From Leptospira brenneri (GTDB lineage: Bacteria > Spirochaetota > Leptospiria > Leptospirales > Leptospiraceae), in assembly GCF_002812125.1 (NCBI RefSeq), contig NZ_NPDQ01000002.1:434001-498000 (forward strand): a DNA stretch of 64,000 bases, in the 5' to 3' direction. The notes below the pieces were generated by a model. That model searched no databases. It was not told the DNA's origin and saw only the letters and a list, made by a program, of their open reading frames with translations. The position numbers and the translations under genes are program-made. Shown here in pieces: positions 38,176-45,703 of this stretch (positions are counted from its first letter, which is position 1; each line of letters starts with the position of its first letter).

Positions 38176-39054
38176 ATGAAATCTATATTTTTAAATAGCA
38201 TTACGTGTGTTTTGCTTTTATCTTTTTATTCTTGTTCAACGCAAAAAGTATACATACCAAAAGAAAATCTTAATACTGCGCTAAACCCGCCACAATTTGT
38301 CAAAAAATTAGAGTTTTCCGAGTCTTTGCTTCCAGAGGTATCCGAACCTATAGAAAGACCCTCGTCTCATGGAGAAATGTATTATGGACTTCTTCGAGAT
38401 AAAAAATCCAATCGAATTGTAAGAAGTATTGCTATACTCGTTGATTCAAAAGACTTAAATCTGAGCCCAGAAGAATATTTACATTATCCAGTTTACTATG
38501 CTGTGAATGTTTCGAAACATTTTTCTTTTGGTTATCGCTTTCGTACTGAGTATGATATTAGAAGGGCCGGAGATAGCTCTCCTGTTTATATGCCTGTGTA
38601 TGCCACCTCGGCTGTAGTCGCCTTTGCTGCTTTTGGTATCGTATATGTTGCTTCTACTGGGACTGCTTTTGTGGTCGGTTTGGGAAAAGGAACTTATGAG
38701 TTCACCGAGGATATCATGGACGGAATCATTGTTTCTAATGAGGAAATTGTTTTGGGTTATAATGATTATCAATATGATAAAGAAGGACGTTTGACTAAGG
38801 TTTCTAGTTATCTTCCTTATCGTTCTATTTCTAAATCAGTGATTCCATTTTATGATCGGGATGGGAAAAAACAAATTGGCCAAATGTACCCTTCCTCTAA
38901 ACCGATTTTGTTGTCAGAAATAAATTATCAATATACCAGTGGTAACAAAAATATTAAAATACCAAAATCAGCAGAGATTATAGAACATATTCCGAAAAAA
39001 ACGAGAAGGGTAGTTGTTCTTCCAATGAAAGAACCATCCAAAACAACAAATTAG
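38176..39054 (+). CDS. Putative lipoprotein with central hydrophobic hairpin
   Basis: This 292-residue protein starts MKSIFLNSITCVLLLSFYSC, with a lipobox-like SFYSC. A hydrophobic stretch VYATSAVVAFAAFGIVYVAST followed by a Gly-rich part lies near residues 145-175 and may insert in the membrane. The N-terminal half is rich in Pro/Tyr, and the C-terminal half contains YQYDKEGRLTKVSSYLPY, a YD-repeat-like beta motif. No family recognised. It precedes the repetitive 806-residue protein by about 60 bases on the same strand and may be co-transcribed. Confidence 0.75.
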   Translation: MKSIFLNSITCVLLLSFYSCSTQKVYIPKENLNTALNPPQFVKKLEFSESLLPEVSEPIERPSSHGEMYYGLLRDKKSNRIVRSIAILVDSKDLNLSPEEYLHYPVYYAVNVSKHFSFGYRFRTEYDIRRAGDSSPVYMPVYATSAVVAFAAFGIVYVASTGTAFVVGLGKGTYEFTEDIMDGIIVSNEEIVLGYNDYQYDKEGRLTKVSSYLPYRSISKSVIPFYDRDGKKQIGQMYPSSKPILLSEINYQYTSGNKNIKIPKSAEIIEHIPKKTRRVVVLPMKEPSKTTN

Positions 39055-39115
39055 TTTTTTAATCAGAAACGATGTATTGTTGATTCAATAGGAATAAAGT
39101 TCGAGGGCCGAAAGA

Positions 39116-41536
39116 ATGATCATTAATTTGGTTAAAAATATTTTTATTTTCGTTATCTTTATTTTTTCGTATGGAATTTTCTCAAAAACTTGGGCAGATT
39201 TGGAATCTGAAAAAGAAATACAGGTTTATGGAAGTGAAAGGAGTGCTAAGTTTACATCCAGTAATATTTTTTATGATGTAGAAAATTGGACAAATCATTA
39301 TTCTGTTCGTGCTCTTGGAATTTATCGCTTTTATGATTACCCTAAAGCCAAAACAAAGTCCGTGTTTCCTTTTTACTATCATATTCAAAGTAAATCGGAT
39401 CATCGTGAATATAAACGAATCATCAACTTAAACCGAACAGTAGAAAAGGATGCAGTTGACCAATCTTTTTATCCTTTTCTGTTTTGGGGAAAAGATACGG
39501 GGAGTTCTTATATGACTTCCATTCCATTTTTTTTCTCAAGTAGAAGTGAAACAAAAAGTAAGTTGGGGTTTCCCGTTATTCCATTGTTATATTACCATAA
39601 TCGAGATATTTCTGGTGAAAACAGAAATCATTACACTCGTTTTTTGACATTATTTCACTCAGAGGTTAGTGATCAAAAAGGGTTTCATAATTTTTCTATT
39701 TTCCCTTTAATTTATTATTCGAAAGATAATTATTTATTCCTTCCTTTGATTTTGTTTTATCAAAATCATCATACGAATATTAACGAATATTGGTTCGGCC
39801 CAATTTACTTTTGGACAAACAAAGCCAAGGAAGAGCGATTGTTTGTGGGATTTCCGTTCATTGCACATTACCGTGCAGAAGGGAAAGAATTTGATCTAGT
39901 TTTTCCATTGTACCTCAATTATGCGAACGAGGAAGAAGACTATCATATCAATTTATTGTGGTATACCAAAACAAATTCTGCCAATGTAAATCTAGCGACC
40001 AATGATGGAAATATATATCTTGATTTTGACTTTGGTCTTTTTTATAATTTAGTTGGATTCTCTCAGAGAACGAAAGTATTGAGTGGTGTTGGTTCTACTC
40101 CAAAAAATAAAACTATAGATTCAACTGATCCGAAGGTTGTGAAAAAAAGAGAATTTAATCGGGAAAATAGCAATAGTTTTATTGGTTATCAATTACTTTT
40201 TGGAATTTTTTCATACGAAAAATCCGATTCGAAAAAACACATTCGATTGTTGCCACTTGCTTGGTTTACCTGGGATGAGGCTTCTGATGATAATGTTGTT
40301 TTACTGCCTCCGTTTTTTCCAATCTGGCTGAGTTACCAATCAGATGATTTAGAATATAAAGTTTTGTTCCCATTGTATGGAAAACAAAAAGATAAAGATT
40401 CTGAATTCAGAGCTTATTTACTTAATGTATATCTGACAGAAGATTCGAAAGAAGACAATCGAAAGGAACGATCTTACCTTTGGCCCATTGTAAATGTTTA
40501 TGAATCTGATCAAGGTTCGGGTCATAGGGTTCTTCCTTTCTACATTCATCGTATAAATCAAAAAGCAGAAACCAAGATAAGTAATACATATACTTTATTT
40601 TCTATTTATCAGAAATCAGAAAACCCATCTGGATCTCATCGTGATTTTCTATTTTGGCCTTTATGGATTTCTTATGAAAACCGAGATAACTCTAATTACC
40701 AAAAAGAAAGTTCTCTTTGGGTCACTCCTTTTTTCTATCGAAACTGGAGGGAGAGCGGGACAAGAACAAATATATTATGGTTTATCGATTGGGAATGGTC
40801 TAAGGAATCAGACTTAGCAACAAAGTTTCAAACGAAACCTGTCATCAATGTCGAGAAAAAAGAATCATTATCTCATCTTTTGATATTCCCCTTTTATAAA
40901 TCGAATACTAGTTTTTCAGTGATTCCGCTTTCGTTTAATTCTTGGACAAAGGATAGTTTTACTACTTTTACTTTGCTAAATTATCTTAGCTGGAACAAAA
41001 CAGGACATTATTATAATTTCCTATATTTATTTGAGTCGGAAAATACAGAATCAAACTACAAATTTAAAAGTTTGGGTGGTTTGTTAAGTGGTTTTCAAAA
41101 AAAACCTTCTGAGATGGAAAGAATTACTTTTTTATGGTTAGGTTATGATGATAGGTCTTATAAAACCATATATAATTTTTTCCCAATAGTCAGAACTGCG
41201 GATGCGGACAAAGAGAAGTCTAGGCTCTATGGGCCGTTTCTTTATTATCTTTTTGATTCAGAAGAAGAAAAAACAGAACTTATGCTCGCTGGTCTCGGTT
41301 ACTATCACAATAAAACAAAATCAGATCAACAGTATTCGACATATATATTACTCGGAGCCTTATACCAGGAGAAAACAGAATTGGAAAGAGGTTATTTGAA
41401 AAGGGGAAGCCTTTGGGGATGGCTTTGGGAATACCAAACAGAAGAGAATGGATATGAAAAGTTTTCTATATTAAAATTATTTTCTTATACAAAAGAAACG
41501 GACGGAACAAAAAAAATTATGGGTATATCAATTTAA
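39116..41536 (+). CDS. Large repetitive aromatic-rich exported protein
   Basis: This 806-residue protein has an N-terminal hydrophobic export signal (IFIFVIFIFSYGIFSKTWA). The rest is built of degenerate repeats of about 15-30 residues with a core of two to three hydrophobic residues, Pro, hydrophobic, then Tyr/Trp (VFPFYYH, FYPFLFWG, IPFFFSS, IFPLIYY, VFPLYLNY, LFPLYGK, LFWPLWISY, VTPFFYRN), alternating with charged loops. More than twenty such units are visible. Trp, Tyr and Phe are unusually frequent and there are no cysteines in the mature chain. This suggests a beta-rich outer-membrane or surface protein. I do not recognise a family. Four bases before the next gene. Confidence 0.85.
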   Translation: MIINLVKNIFIFVIFIFSYGIFSKTWADLESEKEIQVYGSERSAKFTSSNIFYDVENWTNHYSVRALGIYRFYDYPKAKTKSVFPFYYHIQSKSDHREYKRIINLNRTVEKDAVDQSFYPFLFWGKDTGSSYMTSIPFFFSSRSETKSKLGFPVIPLLYYHNRDISGENRNHYTRFLTLFHSEVSDQKGFHNFSIFPLIYYSKDNYLFLPLILFYQNHHTNINEYWFGPIYFWTNKAKEERLFVGFPFIAHYRAEGKEFDLVFPLYLNYANEEEDYHINLLWYTKTNSANVNLATNDGNIYLDFDFGLFYNLVGFSQRTKVLSGVGSTPKNKTIDSTDPKVVKKREFNRENSNSFIGYQLLFGIFSYEKSDSKKHIRLLPLAWFTWDEASDDNVVLLPPFFPIWLSYQSDDLEYKVLFPLYGKQKDKDSEFRAYLLNVYLTEDSKEDNRKERSYLWPIVNVYESDQGSGHRVLPFYIHRINQKAETKISNTYTLFSIYQKSENPSGSHRDFLFWPLWISYENRDNSNYQKESSLWVTPFFYRNWRESGTRTNILWFIDWEWSKESDLATKFQTKPVINVEKKESLSHLLIFPFYKSNTSFSVIPLSFNSWTKDSFTTFTLLNYLSWNKTGHYYNFLYLFESENTESNYKFKSLGGLLSGFQKKPSEMERITFLWLGYDDRSYKTIYNFFPIVRTADADKEKSRLYGPFLYYLFDSEEEKTELMLAGLGYYHNKTKSDQQYSTYILLGALYQEKTELERGYLKRGSLWGWLWEYQTEENGYEKFSILKLFSYTKETDGTKKIMGISI

Positions 41537-41539
41537 ATC

Positions 41540-42079
41540 ATGAAAAATTCAAAACCAAAAATCCTCGCAATCTCTGGAGGAATTAGTTCTACCTCTTATA
41601 ATAAAAAGATTTTGCAAACCATCCTCCTCGATTTTTCAAAAGATTCTAATATCAAACTATATGAAGGGATTTCTGAATTTCCATTTTTTTTGTCGGGAAT
41701 TTCGGATGAAAACATTCCGAATATTGTGAAGGAGTTTTTAAATGAAATTCAGAATGCAGATGGTATCCTGATTTGTTCTCCTGAATATGTATTTAGTATT
41801 CCTGGTGTTTTGAAAAATGCATTGGAGTGGGCAGTTTCATCTGTGGTGTTTACAGATAAACCTGTTGCGTTGATTACTGCGGCTTCCGTTGGGCAGAAAG
41901 CCCATGAATCTTTATTATTAGTTTTAAAAACAATTGGAGCAAAGTTATCTGAAAATACGAATCTTTTGATTTCTGGAGTCAAAGGGAAAGTTGCCGCAGA
42001 TGGTAAGATTATAGATGAATCTACAAAAAAAGAAGTTCATGACATGATGGATTCATTTCTGAAATCACTAAAAGTTTAG
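41540..42079 (+). CDS. NADPH-dependent FMN reductase family protein
   Basis: This 179-residue flavodoxin-fold reductase carries the FMN phosphate loop KILAISGGISSTSYNKKIL near the N-terminus and ILICSPEYVFSIPGVLKNALEW, the family's central signature around residue 78. It is of the ArsH/ChrR/azoreductase-like NADPH:FMN reductase type (Pfam FMN_red). The gene starts four bases after the repetitive exported protein stops, so it may be co-transcribed. Physiological substrate unknown; quinones, chromate or azo dyes are handled by relatives. Confidence 0.88.
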   Translation: MKNSKPKILAISGGISSTSYNKKILQTILLDFSKDSNIKLYEGISEFPFFLSGISDENIPNIVKEFLNEIQNADGILICSPEYVFSIPGVLKNALEWAVSSVVFTDKPVALITAASVGQKAHESLLLVLKTIGAKLSENTNLLISGVKGKVAADGKIIDESTKKEVHDMMDSFLKSLKV

Positions 42080-42253
42080 TAGAATTATTCTTTAGATTCT
42101 AAATAGAACTGTAACGAATTTGCTGATATCCATTAAGATGACGTTTGTTAGTTTAAGGGAATACGATAAACTTAGGAAATAAATTATCATTTTTTTATTA
42201 TTGGTTGTGAATATACCGTTTTTATCTCTATTGGTAAACATTCTTCCTATTCT

Positions 42254-43258
42254 ATGTTTCGATTTCTTTGTCTTCCTTTTTTCGTTTTGGTTTTATCCTG
42301 CAGTGATAAATCTATGAACAATGCTTGTGATATCAATTCCGATTCCTATTTAGAATCTACAATTCTTTTTAATTTGTTAGGTAATGGAAAGGGATACTGT
42401 TCCACAGGTATGATTGAATTTTTTCCTACCGTGATTTCCTTAAGTTCAAAATCAGGAGTGGTTTCGGAAGAAGGAGGAAGTTTACTTTTTGGAAGTCCAC
42501 TTGATTTTACGGTTAGCCTAAAAGAAAAACCGGAAACACAAGTGCAAATACAGTTGGTTGTTTCTGATCCTATTTCTGCACGAGTTTCTCCAACTACGCT
42601 TATTTTTGAAGCGGACAATTGGTCTGTCGCACAGAACATTCAAGTGACAGGTGTTAACGATTCAATATTTAACGGGACTCGTAAATTTCGTGTAATTTTA
42701 AGTCCGAGTTCAGAAGATAAAAAACTAGATTTGAATCCTGCAGAGATCCAAATGGAAATTTTGGATAATGAAAAAAGATTATTTTTATCTTCTGGTACAT
42801 ACCAAGGTGGTGGGTTTGGCGGGGTAGCAGGTGCCGATGCCATTTGCAATTCAGATCCTTTATGTCCACATGGTTCGACATGTAAGGCAATGATTTTGAA
42901 TGGAACCACTCGCATTGCATCTGTTACTGCGAATTTAGGTGATGGGCAAGTCAATTGGGTTTTACATCCCAATGCACATTATTATTTAACTGGTGGATCT
43001 ACTTTAATTTCGAATACAAACAATACCTCATTACTGCAAATTCCGTTTTCCAATGCGATTCACTCAACAAATTATGGAGCCTGGTTTGGTGGTACTGCCG
43101 GATGGGTTTATGACACAAACACTAGTTGTTTTACTTGGACGTCGCTCGTAAATAATGATTCAGGACTTATATTCAGAACTCAGGAGGTTAACAATTTATT
43201 TTTTGGAACCAACTATGGTTGTGCAAATCCGCTAAAATTATCCTGTGTTGAATATTAA
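42254..43258 (+). CDS. DUF1554 lipoprotein, copy 1
   Basis: This 334-residue lipoprotein starts MFRFLCLPFFVLVLSC with lipobox LVLSC. Residues about 60-175 look like a Calx-beta-type beta-sandwich (LDFTVSLKEKPETQVQIQLVV, WSVAQNIQVTGVNDSIFNGTR, EILDNEK). The C-terminal half is DUF1554 (GGVAGADAICNSDPLCP, STCKAMIL, GDGQVNWVLHP, and a final GCANPLKLSCVEY), a family I know mostly from Leptospira surface lipoproteins. It is an evident tandem duplicate of the next gene with the same layout and nearly half its residues identical by eye. Surface location and adhesion have been proposed for relatives; function here is not established. Confidence 0.9.
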   Translation: MFRFLCLPFFVLVLSCSDKSMNNACDINSDSYLESTILFNLLGNGKGYCSTGMIEFFPTVISLSSKSGVVSEEGGSLLFGSPLDFTVSLKEKPETQVQIQLVVSDPISARVSPTTLIFEADNWSVAQNIQVTGVNDSIFNGTRKFRVILSPSSEDKKLDLNPAEIQMEILDNEKRLFLSSGTYQGGGFGGVAGADAICNSDPLCPHGSTCKAMILNGTTRIASVTANLGDGQVNWVLHPNAHYYLTGGSTLISNTNNTSLLQIPFSNAIHSTNYGAWFGGTAGWVYDTNTSCFTWTSLVNNDSGLIFRTQEVNNLFFGTNYGCANPLKLSCVEY

Positions 43259-43364
43259 TTTTCTGGCGTTTCATTTGTGTTACGTTAGCTGAAAAGTATT
43301 TCTATTTATCATTGCTTAGATTTACTAACTCCAAGATCTGGTAAAGGTAAGAGATATTTTACCC

Positions 43365-44363
43365 ATGTTTTTTAGAACCTTTCTATTGAGTGTTCTTGTC
43401 CTTTCTTGTAGCAGAATTCCCCTCAACAACCCTTGTGACCCCAATACAAACGCTTACGCTAAAACTACCTTGGTAGCGGAACTTGTGGGGGATCATAAGA
43501 ATGTTTGTTATCCGGGAGTTATCATAAAAAATAACCCTGGTCTAAATCTAAGCCAATCGTTTGGCCAAATTTCTGAGTATGGCGGGAGTTCAGTTCAGGG
43601 ATCTTCTTTAAACTTTACTGTATCTTTTGGATCAGAACCCAAAGAGGAAGTAAATGTTCAGGTGATTGTTTCCAATCCTGCATTTGCCACTGTAACTCCA
43701 ACTTCGTTTCAATGGAAACCTTCGGATTGGAATTCGGAAAGAACAGTCACAGTCACCGCAGTCAACGATTCACTTTTGAATGGAACTAGAGATTTTTTAA
43801 TTCGGGTCGTTCCTACTTCTTTGGATACATCGCTAAAACTCCAAGAGCAATTTATCTCTATGAAAATTTTGGATAATGAAAAACATTTATTTCTCAATGC
43901 AAATACCACTAAAGGCAATTTAGGTGGTATTTCTGGAGCAGATGCCACCTGTTCTTCCGATCCGAATTGTCCTTTGGGATCTCAATGCAAGGCAATGCTT
44001 GTTACTGATTCAGGAATACGCAGGGCAACCGTCACTGGAAATCTTGGTGATGGGCAAGTGGATTGGGTTCTAAAACCATTTACCTCATATTACCGCTCAG
44101 ATAATATAACTCTGATTGGAAGTACCAATGCGGTTTCATTATTAATTTTTCCACTTCAAGCTGGGATTGACTCTGCATCTGTGACAACATGGACAGGAAT
44201 GGGAAGTTCTTGGGATTCACAGCCGGATCATTGTTCGAACTGGGGTAACTCAATTTCTGGCAATGGCGTTGTGGGTGATTCTATCAGCACATCTGCTTCG
44301 GTTCTCAGTAATTTGAATGTAGGATGTACGAGTGACTTAAAATTTTATTGCGCTGAACAGTAA
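43365..44363 (+). CDS. DUF1554 lipoprotein, copy 2
   Basis: This 332-residue lipoprotein starts MFFRTFLLSVLVLSC with the same lipobox (LVLSC) as its neighbour. It has the same order: a conserved NNPCDPNTNAYAKTTL start, a Calx-beta-like sandwich (WNSERTVTVTAVNDSLLNGTR, MKILDNEK), then DUF1554 (GGISGADATCSSDPNCP, SQCKAML, GDGQVDWVLKP, final CAEQ). Divergence from copy 1 is greatest in the loops of the C-terminal domain, as expected for surface variation. Its ORF stops 37 bases before the palindrome that precedes the reductase gene. Confidence 0.9.
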   Translation: MFFRTFLLSVLVLSCSRIPLNNPCDPNTNAYAKTTLVAELVGDHKNVCYPGVIIKNNPGLNLSQSFGQISEYGGSSVQGSSLNFTVSFGSEPKEEVNVQVIVSNPAFATVTPTSFQWKPSDWNSERTVTVTAVNDSLLNGTRDFLIRVVPTSLDTSLKLQEQFISMKILDNEKHLFLNANTTKGNLGGISGADATCSSDPNCPLGSQCKAMLVTDSGIRRATVTGNLGDGQVDWVLKPFTSYYRSDNITLIGSTNAVSLLIFPLQAGIDSASVTTWTGMGSSWDSQPDHCSNWGNSISGNGVVGDSISTSASVLSNLNVGCTSDLKFYCAEQ

Positions 44364-44399
44364 GATTAGTAAAAAAAATGTCTTTTTCGTGAATAATGA

Positions 44400-44427
44400 G
44401 TATCTAATAGATATATCTATTAGATAC
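44400..44427. promoter_or_regulatory. Perfect 28-bp palindrome, likely PadR operator
   Basis: The half-site is GTATCTAATAGATA at 44400-44413, mirrored exactly at 44414-44427. It ends eight bases before the ATG of the reductase gene, so it overlaps the promoter or ribosome-binding region. The PadR-family regulator gene is the second gene of the same operon, and PadR proteins commonly autoregulate through such inverted repeats. The site was found only once in the window. Confidence 0.75.
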
Positions 44428-44435
44428 GGTGGTAT

Positions 44436-45032
44436 ATGAAAACAAAAGATAAAAATATTCTTGTGATACTTGGTCATCCGAATACGAATTCACTATGTGG
44501 ACATTTAGCAGAAACCTATGTAAATGCTGCAAAAGTTTCTGGCCATACGGTGAATTTCCTAAAACTTTCAGAATTAAAATTCGATTATAATTTATATGCA
44601 GGTCATAAAAAAGATTCTTCACAAGTCTTAGAACCTGATTTGATCCAAAGTCAAAAATTAATTGCGGAAGCAAATCATTTGGTTTTTGTTTTTCCGAGTT
44701 GGTGGGCAAGTATGCCAGCAGTTCTAAAAGCTTGGATCGATCGTGTGTTTTTGCCAGGATTTTCTTTTAAGTATAGGAAAGATTCTCCATTCCCTGAAAA
44801 ACTTTTGTTAGGTAAATCAGCACGTATCTTTGTAACGATGGATGCCCCAAGTTGGTATTATCAATGGTTTAATAAATCTCCTGGAGTTCAATTGTTGAAA
44901 TTTGGAACTTTAGAGTTTTGTGGAGTCTCTCCAGTAAAGGTAAAAATATTTGGTCAGGTGCGAACTCGTAAAACTCGCGATTTCCTGAAATGGACAGAGT
45001 TTGTTCAGTCGTTAGCAGTCCTTGGGAAATGA
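44436..45032 (+). CDS. NAD(P)H:quinone oxidoreductase family flavoprotein
   Basis: This 198-residue protein of the NQO1/KefF/MdaB family (flavodoxin-like fold) has the FMN phosphate loop ILGHPNTNSLCGHL at residues 10-24. A flavin-binding FPSWWASMPAVLKAWIDRVFLPG block follows (about 88-110). The GGTGG just before ATG lies directly after the 28-bp palindrome. The start of the PadR gene follows eight bases after its stop. The likely physiological role is quinone or electrophile detoxification, controlled by the linked regulator; the inducer is unknown. Confidence 0.9.
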   Translation: MKTKDKNILVILGHPNTNSLCGHLAETYVNAAKVSGHTVNFLKLSELKFDYNLYAGHKKDSSQVLEPDLIQSQKLIAEANHLVFVFPSWWASMPAVLKAWIDRVFLPGFSFKYRKDSPFPEKLLLGKSARIFVTMDAPSWYYQWFNKSPGVQLLKFGTLEFCGVSPVKVKIFGQVRTRKTRDFLKWTEFVQSLAVLGK

Positions 45033-45040
45033 TTTATTAA

Positions 45041-45583
45041 ATGAAACGAGAAAGTAAAACTCAATATGCCCTATTAGGTATCCTTTCACAGTGCGAAATG
45101 AATGGATATGAAATTAGAAAGTATATTGAATCCACCATAAGTTTTTTTTGGAATGAGAGTTTTGGTCAAATTTATCCAACGTTATCTAAGTTAGAAGAAG
45201 ATGGTCTAATTCGAGAATGGGAAAAAACAGATGTTAGTGGAAAGACGAAAAAAGTCTATAAAATTACGCGTCCAGGTTTAGATGTTTTTCGTCGATGGAT
45301 GGAAAAATCACCCATTCAAACGAATCAAAGAAACGAATTATTGTTTAAAGTTTTTTTTGGAAGGCATATGAGTCCTAAACTTTTGACGAAACAATTAGAG
45401 GAAGAAGTTCACAAACAAAAAGAAGATTTAAAATCGTTAAAGAGCTTTCAGAAAGAATTAGACAGAGATTGGAACAAACATCCCGATCAAGAATACTGGT
45501 CGCTCACACTGGAATATGCAGAAAAACAAACAAAGTTAAATTTAGATTGGATTGAAAAAGTAAAAAATAGAATAAAGGAATGA
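45041..45583 (+). CDS. PadR-family transcriptional regulator
   Basis: This 180-residue repressor has an N-terminal PadR winged helix (residues about 8-85: YALLGILSQCEMNGYEIRKYI, GQIYPTLSKLEEDGLIREWE, KVYKITRPGLDVFRRWM) and a C-terminal Vir_act_alpha_C helical dimerisation domain (about 95-175, rich in Lys/Glu heptads). PadR proteins typically respond to phenolic or electrophilic ligands and repress a linked detoxification gene. Here the partner is the quinone oxidoreductase upstream, and the 28-bp palindrome ahead of both genes is the likely operator. The assignment is firm; the ligand is inferred to be aromatic only by family analogy. Confidence 0.93.
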   Translation: MKRESKTQYALLGILSQCEMNGYEIRKYIESTISFFWNESFGQIYPTLSKLEEDGLIREWEKTDVSGKTKKVYKITRPGLDVFRRWMEKSPIQTNQRNELLFKVFFGRHMSPKLLTKQLEEEVHKQKEDLKSLKSFQKELDRDWNKHPDQEYWSLTLEYAEKQTKLNLDWIEKVKNRIKE

Positions 45584-45703
45584 TTCTTTCCTTGGTAGGA
45601 TCCGATTCAAGTTTCACACTGTTCAAATAATTATCACAAAATAAAATCCTCAAATTAATTTAATTTATTGATTTGAAAAATTAAAGTTATATATAAACAA
45701 TCT

